DNA of 64,000 bases from Gamarada debralockiae (Eukaryota; Ascomycota; Leotiomycetes; Helotiales; Hyphodiscaceae), in NCBI GenBank assembly GCA_002803225.1, contig NXFV01000940.1, positions 62,001 to 126,000 on the forward strand. Reading direction: 5' to 3'. The notes below the pieces were generated by a model, which worked only from the letters and a program-made list of their open reading frames with translations, had not been told where the DNA came from and made no database searches. Both the position numbers and the translations under genes were made by a program. Of the stretch, positions 11,151 to 22,871 are shown piece by piece. Within the stretch, counting starts at the first letter, position 1. Every line of letters starts with the position of its first letter.

Positions 11151-14100
11151 TTAATATTTTGGGCTGGATGAGGAAAACTAAATGATGGGGTTTGGAGTTT
11201 AATGACGCATGATGCATGATGGATGCAAGCAAGCAGCATTTTGAGGATTTGAGTACATATACCCCGAAGGTTCTGGCTTCTATGAAATGATCTCGAGAAG
11301 GGAAATATAATATTGTAATATTATAATGTGTATAAAGTTGTATACTCCACCAAATTCAAACTAAACAAAGACTTCAAAATCCCCGGGTGTTCTCGTAGCG
11401 GTTGAGGAGTGGTTTGATGGAGATTGGGGTAATGCCCGTTGAGAAGTCTCGACTTTGGATTCAGCTCGGCACTCGAAATCCATGTGTATCTTGCCAGAGC
11501 TCGAGTCTTGTGTTCTGGTTTGCCGTAAACGCTGGATGAACAAAGCGACCAAGCTAACTCGCTCCGGGGAGCTGGCTTGGCGATTCATCGACTTTACTTC
11601 AGAGAGAAAAGTTTGCTGGCCCCTTCTGAGCATCGAATCCGCAAACAGGACCAGGATTTCCTTCTATGACTTGGCTCGATCTTTTCGTCGTCGTGTATTT
11701 TCTCGCTGTTGTGTCGTTGTTGTCAATCTTCCTCTATAAATGTACTTGGGTAGACTGGGATGGACGGAGGAGATCATAAGGGAGCTGGCATCTGTTTTCT
11801 GTTTTGGAAAGGTCCAGGCGTCTGCTTTCCGCTTGGAGTAAAATATCACGCAGACTATCCTCTCCTCTTCCGGGCGACCCCCTACGCGATTTCTAGCTGA
11901 AGCCCCGAGTCCAAAAGTTCTATATCTTCTTGCCATGGTAGGTCTAGTCCGATCATCAGTCGCGAGGTCTGCTTTCAAGCGGATGAGAAGGCTTGGTGCC
12001 AGTTTCAGCGCTTACCCTGCTGATACTGTACCTCGGTTGGTGGCTCAGTGCCTGCTCTTTGGGAGTATGGCGAGATCCATGAGCTTGGAGATATTTCTTT
12101 CCTTTTTGGGTGAGCATTTTCGTTGTCCCTGTCCTGAAAAGAAGAGGTAAGTAGCGAGCGATTAGCCGTGTAAGGGAGTACTAGCATGCTGGCACCAGCT
12201 CTAAAGTCTGAATAAGAGTACTGAATTCCGTCTCATCTTATTCGAGTGTAGGAACTCACCATCTTCGTGGCGAACAGCGTTGAATGCTTTGATCTATTAT
12301 TCTTTTTGTTGAGCGGCTTATGAAGGGGCAAAGAACTGCCAAGGAAAGGGGTGGAAGGGGAAGACTTTGCTGGCAACACAGGTCCAGGAACCTTGAGACC
12401 CTGGGGCTTAAAATGGCCAAAGGATAATGAACGATTCTAAATGTCACATCAGCGGGGTTGTATTCATAATCATCCAGGAGTGTTGAGAAGTTCTGCACAT
12501 GATACCCAGGTTTTATAGTCGTCATTCCATTTGTCAATGTCATTTCAAATGTCAATCTCACTTTTTTTTAATTTGCGATTCAAGGCACGCTGGCGACTGC
12601 TACCGTGATAGTGCTTGCCTGGGGAAACTGAGTAAGTGGTCCTGGATTCCGTTTCGTCTCAGTCGAATGTACAGTCGAGGGTAGGTACTATACTCGCGGT
12701 AGATTGCATTGTATGCTTCGATCCATCCACTCTCTGTTTGGGTTTTAAGGGGCGAGGTATGATAAGGTAAGGTAAGGGGGGAGTTGGCTCAGGATACCCG
12801 TCTATGAACTTTGGTAATTTAGGATGTTAAAATGCTTGAACTTGAATGAACGTTTCTAAATGGTAGATCCAAGGTTAAGGAAGTTTGGGGCCTCGTTCAG
12901 ATCAGAAGGGTGAAGTTTGCAGCACGTGACAGTGGAGTAACATGGAGGTCTCCAAGCTTGCTTGCAATAGTTCAAGGCAAATCCACATCCGGCCTAATCT
13001 TGTTCACAGACAGATGCATTTCTCCATGAAAGGCCACAATTCTGCGAAGCGTTGTAGTTAAGTCTACGGAGGCAAGCACTACTTGTGGGAAAAGCGCAAA
13101 TACATCCTTACCCATCCCTCCACCACTGGGCCGTTTGATTTTATTCCTTGTAGCCAGGTATTTATTGTTGTCTTCACCAATCTTGCCATCTTTTCCATTG
13201 TCACTGTCAGCGCAAATTTTATTGACAAAATTTCTTGCGACATGATAACACGATACATGGCGAGAGGGAGTGCACTGGCGACTGATCGCGTCGCCTCGCG
13301 ATCTAGTGAACCTTTGAGCCAGCTCTGCTGCTTGCTGCCAGAAGGCGGTACACGCTTCCCATATTCACTGCCATCTTGCTGCGGTGTTTGTCTTGTATTC
13401 CTTCGGGATCTTGCTGGCCACCTCTTTATGCTGGTGCTTCGAAGGAGCGTTTGATGTGCTGGTGATGCGAGGGCTGGAAGTCACGTAAATTAAGTTTGAA
13501 GAGCGAAGTAGCTCTTTGATCAGAATATGCGAGATTAAATTTTACTCCTAGATAAATACAAGTTGTTGTAGGAGAAGAATGAAGTGTTTAGGTATGGTAA
13601 GACAGGTTTGAACCCAAGCATGCCTTCCAATCCACGCCTCCGTTGCCACATCCGTAACTGGTTTTCTCGAAGAAGTCCTGAAAGTAGAAAATAGCCGGGT
13701 TCAATAGATCTGCCAAGTCCGACTAGGAACAGAGGAGCCACAGAACCTAGTATTTGAGCCCTGTCTCTTGGGAACCCAACAAGTTAAAAGTATTCTACGC
13801 GAACAGCGGCATACGACGTGGAACGAAAGGATTTGATCGATCCCGACAGAAGCCTACCGCCTCATTGTTGAGACAACGCAAACGGCTCTTCCTATCCCTG
13901 GGAAGATTTCAAGGTCAACTTCAGGATTCTGGAAGACAAGAAAGGAAGAATTGATGTTCCAAGTGAAGCCATCGCTAGGTTCGCATATTTGATGATATTT
14001 CTGATGTTCAACGAAGGTGGAAGGTATTTACGGAAATTACAGGCCATATCTTGTGACGTCTAGGAAATGTTTTGGTCAAGATTCCGCGTATGAAGATCGA

Positions 14101-15123
14101 AGGAGTGGTACTTTTTCAAGCGTATGGGCGTGGGGGACTTCCCCGGAGATGAGTTAGTAAACGAGGAATGAATGAGAGCTCTGGGATGAGCCGTAGGGTG
14201 TTGAATACAAATTATCAATACTCTTTAGGTATTGGCTGTTCTAACTACAAAACAGCCTCTGATTGTGAAGATCATCCTACTGACTGGAGACAGAGGCTAC
14301 TCCCCCAATTCTTTGGAATCCCATTCGCTCATTGGATCAACCACTGACTTGTGGCTCCGTTTACAACACCACATCGTACTGAATGGCCGATATACTACAG
14401 GCTCCACAAGTATTTAATGCCGTATCCTTGCATGCTCATGAGCGCATGGCGGTGACGGTGACAGCCGTGCTTTTAGCGCATGTCTTGTCAGCACGTGACC
14501 GTACCTCATTTTCACGTGTACATCTCCGAATCTTAAGCAACACCATCGAGACAAGGGTCTATGAGAAGCAATCAATGGACTCCCGGCTGGCAGCCCCCCG
14601 AGCGAATAGAGAGATGGTCGAAGATATATATATGTGAAGCATGCCACGTTTCATTGCATAAATGAAGATGCAACGATGGTCGAGATTCGAATTTCCTCTT
14701 CAAATTTTGCTAATCTACAGAATATATCCAGAAGCTGCGAACACCAACAATACGAGGAGTCTGGACTATAACTGCTAATGCCTTTCCATCTCCATGCGCC
14801 GCTCAACTGCCGGGCACCGTGTTTGATCCTCGACTCTTCGCCCACCCTACTCCCGACTCCCTTATCCCTCGACCCATCTTCAAGCATAAGACGCCGGCTT
14901 CCGTGAAAAGACCCCCATATTCTAGCGATTCCCATTGCTTCCGGCCTCTTCGAACCCAAAATACTGCCGGCTGTATGACTAACAATCCATCGCCAATTCG
15001 ACGCGTCTCGGACCTCTCGGAACCATCACCCATCCTACCAAAATCTCAACCGCATAATGAATACACTCGTCGAAGGCCTTCAGGTTTCAAATACATGTCG
15101 TTTCTGGTCCACGAGGTCCAGCT
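11151..15123. other. Gene-poor region, 4 kb, with an old duplication
   Basis: No gene is supported. Several 60-120 codon frames exist on both strands but none shows a domain or a consistent exon structure. A diverged direct repeat (about 12190-12480 and 12590-12880) is described separately. CACGTG E-box cores occur near 12922, 14492 and 14513. The segment could hold promoters, non-coding transcripts or a long-dead gene. Confidence 0.5.
12190..12880. repeat. Diverged direct repeat, two copies about 400 bp apart
   Basis: Copy A (about 12190-12480) and copy B (about 12590-12880) align in order over three blocks: TGAATAAGAGTACTG-ATTCCGTCTC against TGAGTAAGTGGTCCTGG-ATTCCGTTTC; GCGTTGAATGCTTTGATC against GCATTGTATGCTTCGATC; and AATGAACGATTCTAAATG against AATGAACGTTTCTAAATG. 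The offset stays near 400 bp throughout, so this is an old tandem duplication with many substitutions and small indels. No coding frame runs through either copy. Confidence 0.6.
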
Positions 15124-15393
15124 TCAGTTCACTATCTCGAAATAACCATAATCCATCTCAACTACATCGCTAAGCTGTTTCTCATGCCTCAACCGTGCAT
15201 CCTCTTGATGAGGGTCGTATTCAGCTATAGCGCAAGATCTATAATCTCTTTCCTCCGCAACATACCAATCAATCGGTCGCTCAATCTTGGAGGCTTTTGG
15301 AGAAGCATGGGACGAATGGCGGGACGATGAGGTGCTTTTCGTAGAGCCTATCTGGGCCGTTGTGGAGGAAGTGGCTCTTTTGGACGGCGACAT
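15124..15393 (-). CDS. Small hypothetical protein
   Basis: An 89-aa frame starting at ATG 15393. The first 45 residues are Ser/Thr/Lys-rich and low-complexity. The second half, starting near KIERPIDWYVAEERDYRSC, is charged and non-repetitive and reads like a conserved short domain. The same frame remains open upstream to 15519, so an upstream exon or an earlier start is possible. I do not recognise a family. It stands alone between long non-coding stretches. Confidence 0.4.
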   Translation of the reverse strand: MSPSKRATSSTTAQIGSTKSTSSSRHSSHASPKASKIERPIDWYVAEERDYRSCAIAEYDPHQEDARLRHEKQLSDVVEMDYGYFEIVN

Positions 15394-16733
15394 TCTTGTT
15401 GGCGAGCTTGAAGGTAGTGATAGGGGCGAGACTGTTCTCGGACAGGTATGATACGAACGTCGCGTGTTGAGTTCTAGGTTACAGAAGAAGGCAACTTGAT
15501 AAACAGGCCACCAAGGCAACTAGAGAGACAGACGCTTTTAATATAGAGGAAGGGAATTGGAGCATAAGGAACGACATTAACGACAGAACTACCACCTGTG
15601 TACCAGGGAGATGGCGAGAGGTTGTAATGGCGAAGGTACGCAACATGAGATGCCATTCCTTTGGATGTCAGAGTATGCGCGAACTTCCGCGAAGGCTCTC
15701 AAGTCAACTCTCCGCATCATGCTCCTTGTCAGTTTACAATGGCGAAACACGATAATTTGCAAGTACAGGAAAGATTATGGCGGACATCGCAGGTAAACAT
15801 ACCTACCCGCCGACAAGCGACAGTCCAATGTGCGCAAGAAGGAAGACCCGCATGAAGGAGCTCCAGGTAGGCAGATTGCCGCAAGTTGCTTACGTTGAAA
15901 TCGAGTCCATGACTTGCAAGCTGCAGTCTCGCATGTTCAGTATTGTAAACCCAATTTTCAGTCGCGAGTGTTCGCATTTGCATTTTAGATCGTTCAGTTC
16001 TCGGTGGGTTGCCGGACTCCCGTCCCGGAAACGCTGGCACCTAAAGACCTCACCCACGGAGAAGTTTATGGTTAGTTGATTTGTCCTGCCATACCGACGT
16101 TGTTCGGTTAGAGGTTGGCCGTGGCTTGACCGAAGACTGTCACCGAAAAGCTATGCGTTGAATGGCTAAGATGCGCACACAGATTTCCGTTGATTGGGTG
16201 TTGTGTGGAGACTGCACATTGTGGGGATTGCTTTTTTCTCCCTGAAATGGGAAAGTGTGCCACACCTCTGCAAGACATTGCAGTTGCGGGACATCGAAGT
16301 TGCGACGGTTCGCAAGTGGCGCCAAGGTTTAAGGATTCTCGATTGAAGTGAACGAGAGCAGAGTGATCGAAATCGCTGACGCGCAGGATGTGGTGGGGTG
16401 ACTTTGCCCGCTGTCCTAATAATCTGTTCATGTAACATCATACTTCGCGCTTTCTTGCTTCAAAATCGTGCGTCAAAATCGTGCGCCTACATAGCGTTCA
16501 AACGTGGCCCCCGTGATGGGATCCCACGCCTTACAGGGCAACCAAAACGATCCTTATTTGCAGGCTCCCTGCTGACCATTACTACTGCTGTCAGCCCTAT
16601 TTGTTCTGATTGTGTCGAAATCAGGATTGATAATTCCCACTGGATGGTGTTATTCTAGATCTGCGAAGCTTCCCATAGCTCGTTGTGAGAATTGACTTGC
16701 AGAGCCGCAATATTCTGTGAGATCTTACATTGC
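15394..16733. other. Intergenic region
   Basis: Between the small minus-strand frame and the plus-strand zinc-finger gene. Only overlapping short frames without recognisable features are present. The last few hundred bases presumably contain the promoter of the gene that starts at 16734. Confidence 0.5.
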
Positions 16734-19700
16734 ATGGGAAGCCCCACGAAGTCGATCACGATGACGACCCATGAAGATCCAAATATAGTCCAGTACGTCA
16801 ATCTCCCTTTGTTGGATCTTCGACTACCTCCTCGGCCACATGAAGAGAATGGCCTTGGAAAACATCACAAGACGGCGAGTATGGGAAGTCCAATGGCCAC
16901 AAAACGGCGCAGATTCCCAAGACAAAGCCCACCGGCTTCCGACTCTAACAATACACCGCGATCGTCGAGACTATCAAGTCCATCCACGGTCGCGACTTCA
17001 TTAGAAAGTGAAGAAGAATTGGGAGAAACGCCGGGTGGTGTTTATCATTACACAAAATCAGTGCGGGTTGGAAGCATGAGCCGCCATGAGACCCTTGAAA
17101 ATATGCCTAGAAAGTACCATGCAAAGGTTTGCGAAGACATCGATATCAATTTGAACGTAGTGACTGATTTCTTCACCAGTCTTATCTACAGACGCCGCCA
17201 TCCACGATTTCGGAATGCTCACCAAAAGGTCCCAGCGCCTTTGATGCACATTCTATTACATCGACTGCCTACTACTCTTCTTCTCCTCGTTCTAACGATG
17301 AGGAAGATTGCGATGAGACTGATTTTGACGGTCTCAGCAGTAATGAAAAACCTCGACCGAGTTCATCTTCTGGAGGCCCTACAAGTCCTCTTACTGGATT
17401 TTCATACTGTAAATACCCCATTTCTCGTATCTCTACATTCGGCCAAAACTTTCACTTTCGCTCACACCCCGACTTGTAGATCCACAAACCATCGAGTTGT
17501 GTCAAGATTCCCAACCAACGCCAAAGACTGGGAAAAATTCCTCTTTACTACCAGATGATTGCCAATGGCCCATGTCCGACACTCCTGGCATCCTCGAGCC
17601 CGGCTCCCAATTCAGCGAGACAGCCGTGCATGAGCTGTATAAGGCAGTGGTTGGGATCGTGAGATCTAAAGGAGGTCAGCTTGATCCGGAAATCTGTAGA
17701 AACTTAATGGGCTCTCTTGATCAAGTTATTTCTGCTTTGACTCCAACTGGTACTAATCCAGTATTTGAGAACACTCAAGACCAGCATGTTCAAGCTGAGG
17801 AGCCAGTGGTACATTCTAGGGGTTTCCCTCCAGTGACGCCACTAGCCAAAAGATTTGAGACTGGTATACCAATTGTGGGAGCAGCTGTGGAAGGGCCTTT
17901 TGATGCCTCAGCTTGCCAAGCTACGGTTGAGATTAGGTGAGCACTTCTCCACTCTAGCTGCAACTTATATCATTTGGCGATCTGACCGTTACCCAGGACT
18001 ACTTCTGACGATATAGTTGCATCTGATCCAGAAACTACGTCTGATGAACCCATTGCTTCTCAACAATCACTCGATATATATCTCAAGAAAGGTAGCGTCG
18101 AACACTGGAGTTTGCATCTCCCCGACACCTTTCAAGAGACTGCCGAAGCACAAAGTCCTTCTACAAGCATTCTCATGGCTACTGCTGAGGAGGACCTAGA
18201 AAAAAGAGTCTCGTCTGCACTTTGTCAAGATCCAGTCCTTGCTCAAGCTCTTCTTTTGAAGCTGAAAAATGACCTACCTTTCCTTTTGCCCTTGTTCTGT
18301 GAGGAGGAGGAGAGTTCACCGTTTGAGACTCCGCAATTCTATTCATATCACGGGTACGAGAGAGGCACTCCCAGTAAGGCTGCCTCAAGCTCCGCTCCTT
18401 CCACAACTGGATCTAAGAGCACAGCCGATACCTCGATTACAACTCCTGCGACATCGGCCGACATTGGAAGAGATGGCTTTGAGGAAGAAGCCGATGATGA
18501 TGGCCCAGTCCGGAAACGCCCCAGACCCTCCAATATACTTCGTCCTGGTGATCAGGGGCGGCGCAGATTCCGCTGCCATTTTCACGCTAAGTCTCCTAGC
18601 ACCCACTGCCAGAAGATATGCGTTTTGAACGGCTGGCTGAACATACATAACTTAAGGTGTGTTCACATATTTTGGAATTCTGTTTGTTCTGTCTTGCAAA
18701 CCTCATCGTTGCTCACAAACCCAGGGGTCATTATAAAGCTAGTCACACTGTTGTTCGTTGTCACAAATGCTTCACTGAATTCCAGACGAAGCCTGAAAAG
18801 AATCGACACCAGCTGGTCTGTGTCACAAATCAACCTCCCCCAATTCTCGAAAAAATCGATTGTGTCATAAAGGACGAAATTGATGAGATTCTGAGCAATT
18901 TTCGCTCTTGGCGACTCGACACTGAAGAGGACGAAGAAATGAAGAACTGGATAATCAAGTACAAGGGAGAATCTGTCAACACGAATATGCCTAACGATGA
19001 GGCAACCGACCCACGAGAACTAGCTAAATGGTATCGAATTTGGTGGATCTTATTCCCATCCTTTCCAAAGCCGGTACCAAGTCCATGTGAGTGTCAATAT
19101 CTTCAATTGAACATACTGCCTAGCACTGACAATTTCCAGTCCAAGACGCATCCATGTCACCTGGTGACATGAAGCTGGAGAGATGGCTCGCAATGTTCCA
19201 AAAGCTGGTCGAAACGCAAGTTGACCAAAACCGACCACCACCTATCGACCTAGCGCAGCAGATAGAATACTATAAAGACGCTTTTCGGACGATACACCGC
19301 ATTGCTCTTACCGAATCGGACTCGAGCCCAAGTCTCGAATCAGGTCATCTCGCTGATGCTCGCTCTGTTACCACTCCCGCACATTCTTCAGCAAACACGG
19401 GCCCGGGCCGTCCAGACTCTACTGATCTCAGCCCACTTACTTCCTTACGCCGACAACAGTCTACTAATGGCGGCGAAGAATCAACGGTTCCAGCATCGGC
19501 CCTCGAGAACCCTCAATTCCTCAGATCATCGCCATCTACATTCGCTGCTCCCCCGTCAGGCTCGTCAATAAGATCGCCATGCTCTGCCGAAACGAGTGGT
19601 GCTTGCGGAGAGTCCCCAGTAATCATGACATCAGTACAGTCTCGAAGAGCGTCGGGGAATGACAATACCGCAATGTCTCCTTCTCCACGCCGCGCTCTCG

Positions 19701-20128
19701 ATTTTCAAGTCCAAGATCTGCACGCTTCACCGAAGCCAGGACTCGTACCGTCTCAGAACGTCACCGGCGTGTCTCCACGTTCCAACATGAAGTCCATGAT
19801 GCCTCCCCCTCGCCGCAATAAGTCGGCCCGCAGTATCCCATCCCAAAATGTCGAGCAACAGCCTCTGCAGCAGTACCACTCCCGGCAGGACGGCTTCGTG
19901 CTCAACAGCATGACTCCAATGTTTGCTCCCAATGATACAACACCATTATTCAACTTTTCAGATATGCTCAACAGTCAGGAGCCTCGGAGATGGCAAGATG
20001 TTCACATGACGGAAGGACAAAACCTCCTACCAGTATGTCAGATGTGTAGGGGGACGAGGCTTGTATCTTTTAATTCGCAGGTGCAAGAGTGCTTGTCTTG
20101 TAACCTTTTCTACAATATGCCAAATTGA
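16734..20128 (+). CDS. Large C2H2-like zinc-finger protein
   Basis: Six exons: 16734-17126, 17192-17408, 17480-17936, 17997-18656, 18725-19086, 19140-20128; introns 53-71 nt; 1025 aa. The start may instead be the in-frame ATG at 16761. The first 540 residues are mostly disordered and Ser/Pro-rich, with a helical patch around ETAVHELYKAVVGIVRSKGG. Around residues 543-608 is a fungal C2H2-type pair: FRCHFHA...C...L..H followed by GHYKASH and CHKCF...K..H, the arrangement seen in fungal proteins that start FxCPF..RNP and continue with LKRHxxRxH. The exon 4/5 junction falls inside this domain. The C-terminus has a CxxC...CxxC knuckle (CQMCRGTRLVSF...CLSC, about residues 996-1017). Probably a nuclear DNA- or RNA-binding protein (inference). 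Confidence 0.8.
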
Positions 20129-20569
20129 AGTTTTCAGTCCCCAATTACTACTTGAGACAGTCCAATCTATGTATATTTCATATCCTGTGCTGATGACTTG
20201 TGACAAAACGATGTGCCTTTCGTGATACTGCAGAAGCTTCAAGCTTGAGACGCGGGAATCCAAACGTCTTGAGGGTTCAGTTCCAGAATGTCAACGGGGA
20301 CTGGAGGAATGTTTGACGACGCTGCCCATGACTGTTGACTATTGTCCGGTTGGGAAGAAGGGAAAACTATGGACAATCGGACAAATCCTCTTCCTTGAAA
20401 GGGTCACATGATCGACGCGTCCCATGGGGTCCGTGCAGCAAAACAACAGACGCGTCCCCGCCGATCTCAGGGATCTTGAATTGTTCCTAGGAACCCCGAT
20501 TTCTCCAATACAAATATCCCCTCCTCCCATCTCAATTGGATTCCAAAGACTCCTCGACAATCCTTCAAA
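20129..20569. other. Intergenic region
   Basis: Separates the stop of the zinc-finger gene from the start of the next co-oriented gene. The part from about 20340 presumably contains the downstream promoter. No other feature is seen. Confidence 0.5.
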
Positions 20570-22420
20570 ATGCCACCAAAAAGAAAAGCACCCCTCGCAA
20601 CAGCGGACGCCAATGCACTCGGTGCTCCAGCTGCGAAGAAAACAACCAAAGGGAAGAAGACTGCTGTAGCAGCACCATCTGCACGGGCTTCCGAGAAGAA
20701 ATTTAAATACTCGGACCCTAGTACTGTATGTAAACCCCATTGTATCGATGGATTCATACTGACGCGTCTTCTAGATGGTTAATCAAGGACCTGTCGATAT
20801 TGCGTTCTTCATGTGGCCAGAGAATAAAGAGGACGAGGAAGAAGAAGACGAGGATGACGAGGATGACGAGGAAGGAGACGAACCTGAAGCTGGATCGTTG
20901 CAGCATATTCTGAATGGAATCGAGAACGAGAGGATGAAGGCAGTCAACGAAGCCATTAATGCGCGAATGAACAACAATATCGTATCAAGCTCGGAGATAT
21001 GCCGCATACGAGACCAGAAGTCGAAGCCATTTGAAAAGAAGGCGGAGGAGGCTAGAAAGAAGTTCGTGAAGGCGAAATCCATGACAGCGGAGGAAGCGAA
21101 GGCAACCGTGGGGGTGGATGATGTAACCCGGAAAGAAAAAAGGAAGGTCAAGAAGAATTTCCAAGAGAGGTTAAATGAGATCCAGAGGGAGATGAACAAG
21201 GCTGTCCATGAGGCCCTTAATTCTGATAAGAAGGTTTGCATGTCAGTTCGGGAGGGACGAGCTAGAATTGCGAAGGCGGAGAAGCCATTTTTGAAGAAGA
21301 TGGACGAATGCAGAGAGGCTGTTGTGAAGTATACTCCGTTGACAATGGAAGAGGCGAAGGCGATCGTCCCGAACATCGAGCTGGATGATGATGATAACGA
21401 AATCATCAAGAAAAGTGCTGCACAGGCCAAAAAGGATGCCGAGAAAGAAGCCTTTGTGCCTCCACGAGTCGTCACTGATGAGGGCTTTCCGGTCAGCAAG
21501 GCCGGTATGGAGAAGTTCATTGAGATCAATCGGGAGGTGGACAAGCGCGACCAAGATGCCCACGGCATGTACATCTACAATGATTTCTCCGGATACGGCG
21601 TTACGGAAGTGATGGAGAACTTGGTATGCCAAAGCGCCTTTACCTAGCCAACTATCTCCCGTGAACGCAGATTGTTGTAAGAAAGTTGGCATTTTGCTAA
21701 TGTGCATGAATAGCTTGCGGAGTTCAACAACTTGATCTTCAAGAAAGACGTTTCTCCACTCAGGAAATGGGCGATTGTCGAGGGCCTCACCCTTTACCTC
21801 GCAATGGGGGACCTCATGGAATGGATGAGTACGTGGACTCCCCTCTACTAATATTCTGCTTCCCTGGTCTCTTTACTCTGTTCTCAACCACCTAATACTT
21901 CTTAGTGAACAATGATTCCGAAGCCATGGAGGAAGTGTTCAATATCATGGGCGTCATGTTTATTACAGCTCTGGAAATGCTTCACGAATCCGCACTCATC
22001 GGCCCCGCATCACCACTGCCAGACAATGTCAGCGTCATGACCTTATTCTTTCTCGACTTCATGATGAACGGATGCTGCGATTATGATCTCGAGTGGGTGC
22101 ATGAAGTTGTTAGGGCGGCTGACAAGTACGGCATAGTTCTTAATCCGGTGAAGCAGATTGAGGGTGTAACCCAGGATAAGTTGGACGAGTTGAGAGATAT
22201 GTGTGAATATACCAAGAAGGGGAAGGTGCTTGCTTGGAAGACTGAGGTGAGTTGAGATCCTGTCTGGGAAACGCATGCTGATTTTGTTGTGCGATAGTAC
22301 CCGAAGTTCAGGAGGGATCATCCGGGCGGCCATAGATATGACATTACAAAGATGTCGAAGGCCGAGAAGGCTCCATATGAGTTTGGCAATGGAGATTCCG
22401 ATGGTGGAGACTCGGATTAG
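20570..22420 (+). CDS. Hypothetical charged protein with an internal duplication
   Basis: Five exons: 20570-20725, 20775-21623, 21714-21828, 21906-22246, 22298-22420; introns 49, 90, 77 and 51 nt; 527 aa. The N-terminus is Lys/Ala-rich and nuclear-signal-like (PPKRK, KKTTKGKK). Residues about 67-90 are almost all Glu/Asp. Two copies of a 60-65 residue charged helical unit follow: the first starts near ERMKAVNEAINARM and ends near TAEEAKATVGVDD, the second near EMNKAVHEALNSDK and ends near TMEEAKAIVPNIELDD. The C-terminal half (EFNNLIFKKDVSPLRKWAI onward) is more globular with conserved-looking aromatic and acidic positions. No named family is recognised. The acidic tract suggests chromatin or histone-binding roles, but that is inference. 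Confidence 0.78.
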
Positions 22421-22871
22421 GTGTACGAGATTATTGAGAGCTGTTTCTTATTTCATCCGTTTGTCGTGTACTATCATTGTTAGTTTTGGGGTAAAGATTG
22501 TAGGATATATTATATCTCGTGTTGTTGTAATGCAGAGTAAATTGGTTGATAGGTCCAACTTAATTCTTCAACACTCTTGAACATTTGACCCTGGCTGGGA
22601 CGTGCAAACAAGAATAGGCCCTTTCTGGTGCTTGGTGAGTCTCCGCGTTTAGGTTGGGAGAATTTCGCGGCTACAGTATTGCCAATTCCGGACTAGTCAC
22701 GGTCAATGCCAAACTTGAAATTCCTCACGTCACCGCGAAATTCTCCTCTCCTTCAACAGAACATCAGAAAGCACGAACGCAACCCCCCAAAGCAATATCA
22801 AACATTCAGACTGACCCAGGCACCACGGGATCAGTCAAATATTCAATCCTCAGTTCTCGGCCCTCGATTTT
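22421..22871. other. Intergenic/promoter region
   Basis: 3' flank of the charged protein gene and 5' flank of the F-box gene. Nothing specific recognised. Confidence 0.5.

Noticed and set aside
10181..11239. Two long minus-strand frames opposite the Ser/Thr/Gly-rich gene
   Set aside because: They are antisense shadows of biased codons (Gly/Thr/Ser codons read as Pro/Val/Ser) and have no independent features.
13083..13454. 123-codon plus-strand frame in the 11-15 kb gap
   Set aside because: No domain, no splice partners and no codon bias like neighbouring genes.
20783..21574. 263-codon Ser/Phe-rich minus-strand frame
   Set aside because: It is the antisense of the Glu/Asp/Lys-rich exon; the poly-Ser run mirrors the acidic tract.
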